DNA of 64,000 bases, from assembly GCA_902581145.1 (NCBI GenBank), contig CACHNE010000005.1, forward strand, positions 1 to 64,000. The letters are read 5' to 3'. A program made the position numbers and the translations under genes. Source of the DNA: an uncultured Bacteroidota bacterium. Lineage in GTDB: Bacteria; Bacteroidota; Bacteroidia; Flavobacteriales; Flavobacteriaceae. This document shows positions 39,412 to 48,826 of this stretch, one piece after another; position 1 is the first letter of the stretch, and each line of letters opens with the position of its first letter. Under the pieces are notes generated by a model, which worked only from the letters and a program-made list of their open reading frames with translations, had not been told where the DNA came from and ran no database searches.

Positions 39412-39991
39412 CTCTTATTTTTGCTGCTGACTCGTAATTTTCATTTTGAACGGCAATTTTTAATAATTCCTCTAATTCTTTCTTTGACTTATCCTTTAGA
39501 TCATCAATTGTTGTTGTTTCAGCTTTTTCTTCTGAAAACATCTCTTTAAGCAGAGACTTTTCGTCAATTTCTTTTTCAATTTTTAATACAACCCCAGCTT
39601 TTTCAAGAATGTTTTCATAGGTATATATAGGCGCCTCAAATCTTATAGCCAAGGCGATAGCATCACTAGATCTGGAATCTATTATTTCCTCTATCCCATC
39701 TCTTTCACAAATAACACTAGAGTAAAAAACTCCGTCAACAAGCTTATGAATAATTACCTGTTTAATTTTTATGTCAAATCTCACGCAAAAATTTTTAAAT
39801 AAATCATGAGTTAAAGGTCTCGGGGGTTTGATTTCTTTTTCAATAGCAATAGCTATTGATTGCGCTTCATTTGTCCCAATTACAATGGGTAATTTTCTTT
39901 CGCCTTCAATTTCACTTAAAATTAACGCATAGGCACCATTTTGAGTTTGACTGTATGAAATACCATTAATTAGTAATTGAACAAGATTCAT
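39392..39991 (-). CDS. Bifunctional nuclease (DUF151) with C-terminal UVR motif
   Basis: The 199-residue protein has a DUF151 domain (about residues 1-140: ERKLPIVIGTNEAQSIAIA, PRPLTHDLF, IDSRSSDAIALAIRFEAPI), followed by a linker rich in Glu/Lys and a UvrB/UvrC motif (ELEELLKIAVQNENYESAAK near residues 170-189). This domain order is typical of Bacteroidota. DUF151 proteins have reported RNase/DNase activity, but the role in vivo is unknown. The nupC start overlaps its end. Confidence 0.88.
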   Translation of the reverse strand: MNLVQLLINGISYSQTQNGAYALILSEIEGERKLPIVIGTNEAQSIAIAIEKEIKPPRPLTHDLFKNFCVRFDIKIKQVIIHKLVDGVFYSSVICERDGIEEIIDSRSSDAIALAIRFEAPIYTYENILEKAGVVLKIEKEIDEKSLLKEMFSEEKAETTTIDDLKDKSKKELEELLKIAVQNENYESAAKIRDEISNR

Positions 39992-40033
39992 ATTGTAAAA
40001 CTAGTATTATGTTTTAAGTAAAAAAAATTAACC

Positions 40034-40999
40034 CTAATCATTTACTGATTTAAATTCCTTCAGCTTATCAATCAGATTAGGAACAACATCAAATGCATCT
40101 CCAACAATTCCATAGTCAGCTGCTTTGAAAAAAGGAGCATCAGGATCTGTATTTATTACAACTTTTACTTTTGACGAATTAACTCCAGCCAAATGCTGAA
40201 TTGCACCTGAAATTCCTATAGCAATATACAAATTCGATGAAACAGGCTTTCCAGTTTGTCCAACATGTTCACTATGAGGTCTCCAGCCTAAATCTGAAAC
40301 AGGCTTTGAACACGCTGTAGCTGCACCTAAAACTTCAGCTAAATTTTCAATGAGATACCAATTTTCGGGCCCCTTTAAACCTCTTCCCCCAGAAACAACA
40401 ATATCTGCATCAGCGATTGTGACTTTATTTGATGTTTTTTCAATAGAAGATACTTTATTTCTTCTTTCTGAAATGTTAAAATTAAAGTCTGAAATTTCAG
40501 TTTTTGTAGGATTTTCCTTTAGGCCAAAAGAATTTTTTGAAACGGCCAAAATACTATTACTTTTAGTTATTTCTACAGTCTCAAAAGCCTTATTCGTAAA
40601 TGTGTTTCTCACAACAACTAAATTATTATCCTTAACCGGTATTGAAATTATATTAGTGACGTAGCCAGCATCAATTTTTACCGAAAGTATTCCGCCAATG
40701 TATTTTGAATTTGAACTCGAGCTTAAGACAAGCATACTACAATTCTCACTCTTGAAAACATCACTTATACAATCAGAATAAATTCCAGCATCAAAATTTT
40801 TTAGTTCATCATTTTCTGAGTTAATTATTTTTTTAACTCCATAATCAGATAATTTTTCAGGAATTTTTGAATTAAAACATATTGCCTTCACATTACCTCC
40901 AGTTTGAGATGAAATCTGATATGCATAGGAGGCAATTTCAAAAGCATCTTTTTTAAAATTACCCTTATCATCAGTTTCTGCAAAAATTAGTATATCCAT
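40034..40999 (-). CDS. etfA: Electron transfer flavoprotein alpha subunit
   Basis: EtfA binds FAD and, with EtfB, carries electrons from acyl-CoA and other dehydrogenases to the quinone pool. The 321-residue protein has an N-terminal adenine-nucleotide-like domain and the C-terminal FAD site: VVSGGRGLKGPENWYL, ATACSKPVSDLGWRPH, VGQTGKPVSSNLYIAIGISG and NTDPDAPFFKAADYGIVGD. It follows etfB by one base. No dehydrogenase partner gene is adjacent. Confidence 0.96.
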   Translation of the reverse strand: MDILIFAETDDKGNFKKDAFEIASYAYQISSQTGGNVKAICFNSKIPEKLSDYGVKKIINSENDELKNFDAGIYSDCISDVFKSENCSMLVLSSSSNSKYIGGILSVKIDAGYVTNIISIPVKDNNLVVVRNTFTNKAFETVEITKSNSILAVSKNSFGLKENPTKTEISDFNFNISERRNKVSSIEKTSNKVTIADADIVVSGGRGLKGPENWYLIENLAEVLGAATACSKPVSDLGWRPHSEHVGQTGKPVSSNLYIAIGISGAIQHLAGVNSSKVKVVINTDPDAPFFKAADYGIVGDAFDVVPNLIDKLKEFKSVND

Positions 41000-41000
41000 A

Positions 41001-41747
41001 TTATATTGCCTTTGCTTCGTTGTGTAATAAATCGATTAGCTTATCTATTTCATCTGCCGAAATGAGAGTTACTTCACCTTTTGGGAGAGGTTTTTCAAAA
41101 CTTTTAGAGTTTGTAGATTGATAATCTTTGTTAACCTCAACTACTTCAAGTTCTTTTTTTCTTGCCATCATAATTCCTCTCATGTTGGGAATTCGTAAAT
41201 CACTTTCTTCAACTAGCCCTTTTTGTCCACCTATAATCAATGGTAATTTTGTCGAAATATTTTCTTTACCTCCTTCAATTTCTCGAGAAGCCTCAACTGA
41301 ATCACCAGAAATATTCAAATCAATGCACTTATCAATAAAGTTAATATCTGTAAATGCTGATATCATTCCAGGGACCATTCCCCCATTGTAATCAATCGAC
41401 TCTCTTCCTGCAATAATTAAATCATAGGAATTGTTTGAAATATAATTTGAAATATACTTAGCAACAGAATGCCCATCTTTAGGATTGTGATTGATTCTTA
41501 TTGCTTTGTCTGCACCAATCGCAAGTGCTTTTCTAAGTGTTGACTCTGTATCTGAAAGACCAACATTGATGACATGGACAACAGCATTATTTTTTTCTTT
41601 AAACCAAATAGCTCTTGTTAACCCGAATTCATCATTTGGATTTATAACAAATTGAACACCAGTTTTATCAAAAACTGTGTTATTTTCAGAGAAATTTATC
41701 TTTGATGTTGTGTCTGGAACATGACTAATACAAACAAGAATTTTCAT
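41001..41747 (-). CDS. etfB: Electron transfer flavoprotein beta subunit
   Basis: The 248-residue protein pairs with EtfA. It shows ILVCISHVPDTTSKI at the start, FVINPNDEFGLTRAIWFKE, the AMP-binding GADKAIRI, and IIAGRESIDYNGGMVPG, with the late block RIPNMRGIMMARKKELE. It is the first gene of etfBA. A TAACTTTG box (41781 down to 41774, minus) is a possible promoter. Confidence 0.96.
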   Translation of the reverse strand: MKILVCISHVPDTTSKINFSENNTVFDKTGVQFVINPNDEFGLTRAIWFKEKNNAVVHVINVGLSDTESTLRKALAIGADKAIRINHNPKDGHSVAKYISNYISNNSYDLIIAGRESIDYNGGMVPGMISAFTDINFIDKCIDLNISGDSVEASREIEGGKENISTKLPLIIGGQKGLVEESDLRIPNMRGIMMARKKELEVVEVNKDYQSTNSKSFEKPLPKGEVTLISADEIDKLIDLLHNEAKAI

Positions 41748-41773
41748 AATAATTGAATTGAAAAGTTGTTTAT

Positions 41774-41781
41774 CAAAGTTA
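41774..41781 (-). promoter_or_regulatory. Candidate -7 box for etfBA
   Basis: TAACTTTG on the minus strand matches TAnnTTTG exactly, 26 bases before the etfB ATG. There is no standard -33 TTG. Confidence 0.4.
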
Positions 41782-41855
41782 CTAATTTGAGAAATAAAAA
41801 TCTGTGATTAGTAAATATTTTTAACTTAATTAATGTTTAATTTTAACCGCTTTAT

Positions 41856-41863
41856 TATTTTTG
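41856..41863 (+). promoter_or_regulatory. Candidate -7 box for pdhB
   Basis: TATTTTTG matches TAnnTTTG exactly, 16 bases before the pdhB ATG. No -33 TTG is seen. Confidence 0.4.
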
Positions 41864-41879
41864 TCAAAAATTACATTTT

Positions 41880-42857
41880 ATGAGGACTATTCAATTTAGA
41901 GAAGCTGTCTGTGAGGCAATGAGCGAGGAAATGAGAACTGACGAAAGTATCTTTCTTATGGGTGAAGAAGTTGCTGAATACAATGGTGCTTATAAAGCAT
42001 CAAAAGGTATGCTAGATGAATTTGGACCAAAAAGAGTTATTGATACCCCAATTTCTGAACTTGGATTTGCTGGTGTAGCAATTGGTTCAACTATGACTGG
42101 GAACAGACCTATTGTCGAATATATGACTTTTAATTTTTCTCTTGTTGGAATAGATCAGATTATTAATAATGCCGCAAAGATTAGACAAATGTCTGGCGGT
42201 CAGTTTAATTGTCCAATCGTTTTCAGAGGCCCTACGGCATCTGCTGGACAGTTAGCTGCAACTCATTCTCAAGCTTTTGAAAATTGGTTTGCAAATACTC
42301 CAGGTTTAAAGGTTATTGTTCCTTCTAACCCATATGATGCTAAAGGTTTGTTGAAATCAGCAATACGTGACGATGATCCTGTAATTTTCATGGAAAGTGA
42401 ACAGATGTATGGGGATAAAGGTGAGGTGCCGGATGGTGAATATACAATTCCCATAGGTGTTGCGGATATTAAAAGAGAAGGAACTGATGTTACAATTGTA
42501 TCATTTGGAAAGATTATAAAAGAGGCATACAAGGCAGCTGATGAATTAGACAAAGAAAATATTTCATGTGAAATAATTGACCTAAGAACTGTTAGGCCAA
42601 TGGATCATGAAACAATTCTTAACTCTGTAAAAAAGACAAATAGGCTTGTCATTTTGGAGGAAGCATGGCCTTTTGGAAATGTTGCAACTGAGATTACTTA
42701 CCAAGTTCAATCACAAGCATTTGATTATTTGGATGCTCCGATTGAAAAAATTAATACAGCTGATACTCCTGCTCCTTATTCACCCGTTTTACTGAAAGAG
42801 TGGCTTCCTAACAGTGAAGATGTAATCAAAGCAGTTAAAAAGGTATTGTACAAATAA
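41880..42857 (+). CDS. pdhB: Pyruvate dehydrogenase E1 component, beta subunit
   Basis: The 325-residue protein is the transketolase-like beta subunit of an E1 alpha-keto acid dehydrogenase. It has VFLMGEEVAEYNGAYKAS-like start sequence (residues about 24-40), DTPISELGFAGVAIG, FRGPTASAGQLAATHSQ, and LRTVRPMDHETI near the C-terminus. The similarity to PdhB of Bacteroidota is clear, though branched-chain E1 beta is closely related. The alpha subunit and E2 are not in the window, so here it is a lone gene. Confidence 0.9.
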   Translation: MRTIQFREAVCEAMSEEMRTDESIFLMGEEVAEYNGAYKASKGMLDEFGPKRVIDTPISELGFAGVAIGSTMTGNRPIVEYMTFNFSLVGIDQIINNAAKIRQMSGGQFNCPIVFRGPTASAGQLAATHSQAFENWFANTPGLKVIVPSNPYDAKGLLKSAIRDDDPVIFMESEQMYGDKGEVPDGEYTIPIGVADIKREGTDVTIVSFGKIIKEAYKAADELDKENISCEIIDLRTVRPMDHETILNSVKKTNRLVILEEAWPFGNVATEITYQVQSQAFDYLDAPIEKINTADTPAPYSPVLLKEWLPNSEDVIKAVKKVLYK

Positions 42858-42890
42858 TCCGTGAGTTTTCCGTAATTAACTCTATTTCAC

Positions 42891-42898
42891 TATTTTTG
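42891..42898 (+). promoter_or_regulatory. Candidate -7 box for hppA
   Basis: TATTTTTG matches TAnnTTTG exactly and is followed by CC, 23 bases before the hppA ATG. The -33 position reads TTTTC, not TTG. Confidence 0.45.
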
Positions 42899-42921
42899 CC
42901 AACTAATTAAAAAAATTAACT

Positions 42922-45327
42922 ATGGATTCAATGATGATATACATGCCAATAATCATGTCCGCTTTAGGATTAGCTTATGTTTTTATAAGAAGATCTTGGG
43001 TTATGAAACAAGATGCCGGAGACGGAAAGATGAAAGAAATTTCTGATCATATTTATGAAGGGGCTTTAGCTTTTTTGAATGCTGAATATCGATTATTATC
43101 AGTATTTGTATTGGTTGTAAGTGCTGTTCTAGCAGGTATTTCTTTTATTGTACCCACAACACATATACTAATAGTAGTTTCATTTATTTTTGGAGCATTT
43201 TTCTCTGCTTATGCTGGAAACATAGGGATGAAGATAGCAACCAAAACCAATGTGAGAACAACTCAAGCTGCTAAAACATCATTACCAAATGCGTTAAAAA
43301 TTTCTTTTGCTGGAGGAACAGTAATGGGATTAGGTGTGGCTGGATTAGCTGTTTTGGGATTGACTGCTTTCTTTATAATATTCTTCAATTATTTTATGGG
43401 TGGAGTATGGTCAGCTACTGATTATGGATCGGCAAGTGATACAATGACAGTTGTTCTTGAAACATTAGCAGGCTTTTCGCTAGGAGCTGAATCTATTGCT
43501 TTATTTGCCAGAGTTGGTGGTGGAATTTACACAAAAGCTGCAGATGTTGGAGCAGATTTAGTAGGTAAAGTTGAAGCTGGTATTCCAGAAGATGACCCGA
43601 GAAATCCAGCTACTATTGCTGATAATGTTGGAGATAATGTTGGAGATGTTGCCGGTATGGGAGCAGATCTTTTTGGTTCATATGTTGCGACAGTACTTGC
43701 TGCAATGGTTCTTGGAAATTATGTAATTACTGACATGGGAGGATCAATTAATGATACTTTCGGTGGAATAGGACCAATTCTTTTACCAATGGCTATTGCA
43801 GGTGTTGGTATTATAATATCATTAATAGGTACCCTATTTGTTAAGATAAACTCCAATGATGCAAAAGAGGCTGAAGTGATGGGGGCTTTAAATAAAGGAA
43901 ATGGTATTTCTATTTTATTAGTTGCTGTTTCATGTTTTGTATTGGTTGATTACATGCTGCCTGGAACATTAAGAATGGAATTTTTTGGGGAAGGTATCAA
44001 AGAAATTTCATCGATGAATGTTTTCTTTGCGACATTGACAGGTTTAATTGTTGGTTGGTTTATTTCTGCAATTACTGAATATTATACAGGATTAGGTAAA
44101 AAACCTGTTCTTGAAATCGTTCAAAAGTCTAGTACTGGGGCGGCTACAAATATTATTGCTGGTCTAGCTACAGGTATGATTTCTACTTTTGGATCTGTTA
44201 TATTATTTGCTGCTGCAATTTGGGCTGCTTATGCATTTGCTGGATTTTACGGAGTAGCGTTGTCTGCATCAGCTATGATGGCAACCACCGGTATGCAATT
44301 AGCAATTGATGCATTTGGACCAATCTCGGATAATGCTGGAGGGGTAGCAGAAATGAGTGGTCAAGATCCAATTGTCAGAGAAAGAACAGATATTTTAGAC
44401 TCAGTTGGTAATACTACCGCTGCAACTGGTAAAGGATTCGCAATTGCATCAGCAGCGCTTACTTCTCTTGCTTTATTTGCAGCGTATGTAACATTTACTG
44501 GAATTGAGGGTATAAATATATTTAAGGCGCCAGTTCTTGCTATGTTATTTGTTGGAGGAATGGTTCCAGTGGTATTTTCAGCATTAGCCATGAATGCCGT
44601 TGGTAAAGCTGCAATGGAAATGGTTTACGAAGTAAGAAGACAGTTTAAAGAAATTCCTGGAATTATGAAGGGTAAGGCAAAGCCTGAATATGATAAATGT
44701 GTTGATATTTCTACAAAAGCGTCTCTTAAAGAAATGATGTTACCTGGAATATTAACCATTGGAACACCAATAATCATTACAGTTTTACCAATGTTATTTG
44801 GGATAGATAATCAGTTAATCGCTGAAATGCTTGGTGGATATATGGCGGGAGTTACCGTTAGTGGAGTCCTTTGGGCAATATTTCAAAATAATGCTGGAGG
44901 TGCCTGGGATAATGCAAAAAAATCTTTTGAGGCAGGAGTTGAAATAAATGGAGAAATGACTTACAAAGGTTCTGAAGCTCACAAAGCCTCTGTTACCGGT
45001 GATACTGTTGGTGATCCTTTTAAAGACACCTCTGGACCATCAATGAATATTTTAATAAAACTTACTTGCTTAATTGGTCTTGTAATAGCTCCAATTTTAG
45101 GTGGTCACTCGACAGGACATCATGATTCTCATGAGGTGTCAACTAAAGAAATTCAGATATCTGTTGATATGAATAAATTAGATGAGTCAGATAAAGTCTC
45201 AGCAACTGTAAAACTTACTAAAGATTACGACGGTAAAATCACAGCTGATGAGTTTGAGATTTCAGGCTTTGAAGACGAGGTAAAGGAAAAAGTTGATAAG
45301 ATTGTTGAAGAAAACAAAAAGTCTTAA
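42922..45327 (+). CDS. hppA: Membrane-bound ion-pumping pyrophosphatase
   Basis: The enzyme couples hydrolysis of pyrophosphate to pumping of protons or sodium across the inner membrane. The 801-residue protein has about 16 membrane segments, the substrate signature [20 protein letters not shown] with the following [21 protein letters not shown], and [20 protein letters not shown]. The Ala in [10 protein letters not shown] (Lys in potassium-independent forms) points to a potassium-dependent type; whether it pumps H+ or Na+ is not decided. A soluble tail of about 65 residues follows the last segment, starting with a His-rich [13 protein letters not shown] bidirectional terminator follows. Confidence 0.95.
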   Translation: MDSMMIYMPIIMSALGLAYVFIRRSWVMKQDAGDGKMKEISDHIYEGALAFLNAEYRLLSVFVLVVSAVLAGISFIVPTTHILIVVSFIFGAFFSAYAGNIGMKIATKTNVRTTQAAKTSLPNALKISFAGGTVMGLGVAGLAVLGLTAFFIIFFNYFMGGVWSATDYGSASDTMTVVLETLAGFSLGAESIALFARVGGGIYTKAADVGADLVGKVEAGIPEDDPRNPATIADNVGDNVGDVAGMGADLFGSYVATVLAAMVLGNYVITDMGGSINDTFGGIGPILLPMAIAGVGIIISLIGTLFVKINSNDAKEAEVMGALNKGNGISILLVAVSCFVLVDYMLPGTLRMEFFGEGIKEISSMNVFFATLTGLIVGWFISAITEYYTGLGKKPVLEIVQKSSTGAATNIIAGLATGMISTFGSVILFAAAIWAAYAFAGFYGVALSASAMMATTGMQLAIDAFGPISDNAGGVAEMSGQDPIVRERTDILDSVGNTTAATGKGFAIASAALTSLALFAAYVTFTGIEGINIFKAPVLAMLFVGGMVPVVFSALAMNAVGKAAMEMVYEVRRQFKEIPGIMKGKAKPEYDKCVDISTKASLKEMMLPGILTIGTPIIITVLPMLFGIDNQLIAEMLGGYMAGVTVSGVLWAIFQNNAGGAWDNAKKSFEAGVEINGEMTYKGSEAHKASVTGDTVGDPFKDTSGPSMNILIKLTCLIGLVIAPILGGHSTGHHDSHEVSTKEIQISVDMNKLDESDKVSATVKLTKDYDGKITADEFEISGFEDEVKEKVDKIVEENKKS

Positions 45328-45330
45328 ATA

Positions 45331-45359
45331 AAAAAAAGCCTCATATGAGGCTTTTTTTT
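45331..45359. terminator. Bidirectional terminator between hppA and the deoxynucleoside kinase
   Basis: AAAAAAAGCCTC-AT-AT-GAGGCTTTTTTT is symmetric, with a GC-rich core and T-tracts on both strands, so it can serve both converging genes. It starts four bases after the hppA stop and reaches the kinase stop. Confidence 0.9.
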
Positions 45360-45963
45360 ATTTCATTTTTTTATCAATCAATGAGATAATCTCTTTGAGG
45401 TCCTCTTTATTTTCAACAAAATCTAAATCGTCTATATCAATAATTAATAAGGGACCTTTTTTATAATTGTGAATCCAAGCTTCATATCTCTCATTTAACC
45501 TACTTAAATACTCAATGCTTATAGAATTTTCGTACTCACGTCCACGTTTATGAATTTGTGAAACAAGATTTGGAATGGAACTTCTTAAATATATTAAAAG
45601 ATCAGGCGCTGCAACATTCTCTTCCATTAAATCAAATAATGACCTGTAGTTTTCAAAATCACGATTAGTCATCAGACCCATAGCATGTAAATTAGGTGCA
45701 AAAATATTTGCATCTTCATAAATAGTTCTGTCTTGAATGACATTTTTATTTTTTTCATGAATTTCTTTTACTTGCCTAAACCTGCTGTTTAAAAAATAAA
45801 TTTGAAGATTGAAGCTCCATCTTTCCATCTGATTATAAAAATCATCTAGGTATGGATTCTTAACTACATCTTCTAATTGCTTGTTGAACTTATAATGTTT
45901 AGCCAGAAGCTTTGTCAATGTAGTTTTTCCGGCACCAATATTTCCCGCTATTGCTATGTGCAT
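45358..45963 (-). CDS. Deoxynucleoside kinase (deoxyadenosine/deoxyguanosine kinase-like)
   Basis: The 201-residue protein has P-loop IAGNIGAGKTTLTKL (residues 4-18), substrate Glu in QLEDVVKNPYLDDFY, the DRTIYEDANIFA motif (catalytic Asp-Arg), and the lid KRGREYENSISIEYLSRL. It phosphorylates deoxynucleosides in salvage; dAdo, dGuo or dCyd specificity is not readable. A second kinase of the same family is fused to folK at 16326; this one keeps the canonical DR motif. It follows the gene for an exported hypothetical protein by one base. Confidence 0.93.
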   Translation of the reverse strand: MHIAIAGNIGAGKTTLTKLLAKHYKFNKQLEDVVKNPYLDDFYNQMERWSFNLQIYFLNSRFRQVKEIHEKNKNVIQDRTIYEDANIFAPNLHAMGLMTNRDFENYRSLFDLMEENVAAPDLLIYLRSSIPNLVSQIHKRGREYENSISIEYLSRLNERYEAWIHNYKKGPLLIIDIDDLDFVENKEDLKEIISLIDKKMK

Positions 45964-45964
45964 T

Positions 45965-46744
45965 TTAGTTACTTAAAATTAAATATTTGTTTAAATGATC
46001 CTTGTCATAAATATACAAGGTTTCATTGATTACGAAAAAATCTTTTATAAATAATTTTTCAAGTTTAATTTTTGTGAATAATTCTTTGTTATTTTCTAAA
46101 TGATACAACTCTGATTCATTCGAAAGTAAGATATCATTTTTATAGAATCCCATTTTTTTGGATTCAATTTTATTTTCTTTTTTAAAAATTATTAAACCGT
46201 TATAATTTATTTTGTAAAGGTATTTTTCTGTTAAAACCCACAAGTAATTATAATTACTTTTCATATCAATTAGATTACCATCAATTTGGGTTTGGATGTT
46301 TTCAGTGAAAAATTGATTAAAAAAATCAAATTTTTTTATTCTCATGTCAGTTTCGTCATAAACCCATATGTCATTTTCATTCGCAGATGATATGTCAGAG
46401 ATTTCAAAGACTGATGAGGTTTTATTAAACTGAATCCTTGTTATTTCGTTTAAATAATTATCTAAAATTACTAGAGTATTAAAATCTTGGTACCAAACTT
46501 TTAATTTGAAGTTATTATAAAAATCAACTTTAGAAATAGGGCCTAATGATGAATCTGAAAAAAAATAATCTTCTCCTTTTCTTAAATTATTATCTTCTAA
46601 AAAATATAATTCACCTAAACTATCAACTGAAATTAATTGATAACTGTCGTTGGTTTTGATACTATCAATTTTATTTAAAATAATCTGATTATGAGCTAAA
46701 AAAAAATTAAAAAAAACAATAAGGAACAATAATTGTGCTCTCAT
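45965..46744 (-). CDS. Exported hypothetical protein, beta-propeller-like
   Basis: From the ATG at 46744 the product has 259 residues; a TTG at 46759 would add five. A signal peptide covers about residues 1-19 (ending AHNQ). The rest is beta-rich with repeats of about 45 residues that end in Tyr/Leu-Phe turns (for example LGELYFLEDNN, DNYLNEITRIQF, NDIWVYDETDMRIKKFDF, YNYLWVLTEKYLYKI). That suggests a beta-propeller or similar fold in the periplasm. I recognise no family. It is one base upstream of the kinase gene in what looks like one transcript. Confidence 0.6.
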   Translation of the reverse strand: MRAQLLFLIVFFNFFLAHNQIILNKIDSIKTNDSYQLISVDSLGELYFLEDNNLRKGEDYFFSDSSLGPISKVDFYNNFKLKVWYQDFNTLVILDNYLNEITRIQFNKTSSVFEISDISSANENDIWVYDETDMRIKKFDFFNQFFTENIQTQIDGNLIDMKSNYNYLWVLTEKYLYKINYNGLIIFKKENKIESKKMGFYKNDILLSNESELYHLENNKELFTKIKLEKLFIKDFFVINETLYIYDKDHLNKYLILSN

Positions 46745-46833
46745 AATATCAATGTACAAAAATATTATGATTAATTTAACTCCATATTAACAGTTGATTT
46801 GGGGTGTAGTTTCTAAATTTAAAACAAAAAAAT

Positions 46834-47721
46834 ATGAATAAAATCTTTTACTTATTTTCTCTTTTATTTTCGTTGACAATTAGTTCTCAGGACTTTCAAG
46901 GTCAGGCTTTTTATAAGACACAAACAGCTATGGATTTTGGATCTTGGGGAGATAGAATGTCTGCCGAACAAAAGAAATCAATGAAAGAAAGGATGAAACC
47001 TTTTTTAGAACCAGTTTACATATTAACCTTTGACAAGACTAAATCTATTTATCAACAAGAGGAAAGGTTAGATGCACCAGGAAGTGGTGGTGGAAGAGGA
47101 TGGGGAAGAATGTGGGCATCTGCGGGTGGTCCGGTTTTTAAGGATATTTCAACAAAAAAATCACTGCAAAGCACAGAGTTTATGGGTAAAAAGTTTTTGA
47201 TTTCAAATGACCCAAATAAAATCAAGTGGGTGATGGAAAAAGAAACAAAGATGATTGGTAATTATCTGTGTTTTAAAGCGACTGCACAGGTGAAAAAACC
47301 AAAAACAATGACTAGTGTTTGGAGACAATCTGAAAAGGAGTCAAAAGAAACTAAAGTTAATGAGAATAATAAGGAAAGTTCAGATGATAACTCTGATAAA
47401 AAAGTCGAAGAGCTGGATGAAGTAATTGTTAAAGCAGATGTTGAAACTATTACGGCGTGGTACACCCCTCAAATTCCCGTAAGCCATGGTCCTGCTCAAT
47501 ATGGTGGACTTCCAGGTCTAATTTTAGAACTTACAACAGACAAAACGGTTATGTTATGCACTAAAGTTGTAATGAATCCTGAAAAAAGAATTCAGATTTC
47601 AGAACCAACTAAAGGGGAATTTGTATCAAGATCTGAGTTTGAAAATATTGTTGAGGTAAAAACTAAAGAAATGAGAGAAATGTGGAGAGGTGGCAGATCG
47701 AAATCAATGAGAAAAAACTAA
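46834..47721 (+). CDS. GLPGLI-family exported protein
   Basis: The 295-residue protein has a signal peptide (about residues 1-18) and the name-giving motif GLPGLILEL near residue 228, preceded by WYTPQIPVSHGPAQYGG. Residues about 85-100 form a Gly/Arg/Trp-rich stretch, and 172-195 a charged linker. GLPGLI proteins are periplasmic or surface-associated, of unknown function, and are often encoded beside a TonB-type receptor. Here an AlkB-like monooxygenase gene follows in eight bases, then such a receptor. Confidence 0.88.
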   Translation: MNKIFYLFSLLFSLTISSQDFQGQAFYKTQTAMDFGSWGDRMSAEQKKSMKERMKPFLEPVYILTFDKTKSIYQQEERLDAPGSGGGRGWGRMWASAGGPVFKDISTKKSLQSTEFMGKKFLISNDPNKIKWVMEKETKMIGNYLCFKATAQVKKPKTMTSVWRQSEKESKETKVNENNKESSDDNSDKKVEELDEVIVKADVETITAWYTPQIPVSHGPAQYGGLPGLILELTTDKTVMLCTKVVMNPEKRIQISEPTKGEFVSRSEFENIVEVKTKEMREMWRGGRSKSMRKN

Positions 47722-47728
47722 GTTCCAA

Positions 47729-48823
47729 ATGTATAAAAGTGATTTGAAATTGTTTAATGGATTTCTGTTTTCAGATTTTAAATATTTGATGGCGTATTCT
47801 ATCCCCTTAACAGCATTAATCGGAATTTATTTTGGGGGTTATTGGTTATTTTTAACGCCTGCTTACATATTTGTCATTATTCCGATTGTTGAATGGATTC
47901 TTACAACCCTTGGAATAGACGAATTGGAAACAAAAAGGTCAGAGAAGGCAATTCATTGGATTTTTGATACGATGCTTTATTTGAATATTCCAATAGTTTT
48001 TGGATTACTATTTTTTTCTCTTAAAAAAATTATAATCTATGATTATTTTACACTTGAATTTATAGGTTCACTAATTACAGTTGGTCTGGTTATAGTCTCT
48101 AACGGAATCAATGTAGCCCATGAATTATGTCATAGGACAAAAACATTTGAAAGGTTTTTAGGAAAATTTCTTTTAATACCATCTCTTTATATGCATTTTT
48201 ATTTAGAGCATAACTTTGGCCACCATCTTAATGTAGCAACAAAAGAAGATCCTGTAACTGCTAAATATAACGAGCCAATATATTCTTTTTGGATTAGTGC
48301 AATAAGGGGAGAACTCTTGAGTGCTATCAAAATTCAGAAGAACAGATTATCAAAGAAAAAAATTTCATTCTTTTCGATTTATAATGATATGTTTTGGTAT
48401 GCTATAATTCAACTGTCTTATTTACTTTTAATTTTATTTCTTTTTACGACAAAAGGATTGGTATTCTGTCTACTAGCTGCTCTTTTTTCAATTTTAATGT
48501 TTGAAAGCGTTAATTACATTGAACATTATGGATTACTTAGAAAAAAACTACCATCTGGAAGATATGAAAGAGTTCAACAGAGACATTCATGGAATTCAAA
48601 TCATATTCTTGGGAGAATTGTTCTATATGAATTAACAAGACATAGCGATCATCATAGGATAGCTGAAACTGAATATCAAAATTTAAGCTCGATTGATGAT
48701 TCCCCTCAATTACCATACGGGTATCCGACAAGTATTTTACTTTCTTTTATTCCAGTGATTTGGTTTAAATTAATGAATCCTAGGGTTCCTAAGGACATGT
48801 ATGAATTATCATTAAAAAATTAA
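47729..48823 (+). CDS. alkB: AlkB-like alkane 1-monooxygenase (membrane di-iron)
   Basis: The 364-residue integral membrane protein has four or more transmembrane segments and the AlkB histidine boxes: HELCHR (about residue 131), EHNFGHH (about residue 153), the NYIEHYGL motif, and RHSDHH (about residue 310). These ligate a di-iron centre that hydroxylates alkanes or other hydrophobic chains at a terminal carbon; related proteins act on fatty acids, sterols or xylene. It needs rubredoxin and a reductase for electrons, neither of which is adjacent. It lies between a GLPGLI gene and a TonB-type receptor. Confidence 0.9.
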   Translation: MYKSDLKLFNGFLFSDFKYLMAYSIPLTALIGIYFGGYWLFLTPAYIFVIIPIVEWILTTLGIDELETKRSEKAIHWIFDTMLYLNIPIVFGLLFFSLKKIIIYDYFTLEFIGSLITVGLVIVSNGINVAHELCHRTKTFERFLGKFLLIPSLYMHFYLEHNFGHHLNVATKEDPVTAKYNEPIYSFWISAIRGELLSAIKIQKNRLSKKKISFFSIYNDMFWYAIIQLSYLLLILFLFTTKGLVFCLLAALFSILMFESVNYIEHYGLLRKKLPSGRYERVQQRHSWNSNHILGRIVLYELTRHSDHHRIAETEYQNLSSIDDSPQLPYGYPTSILLSFIPVIWFKLMNPRVPKDMYELSLKN

Positions 48824-48826
48824 ATA

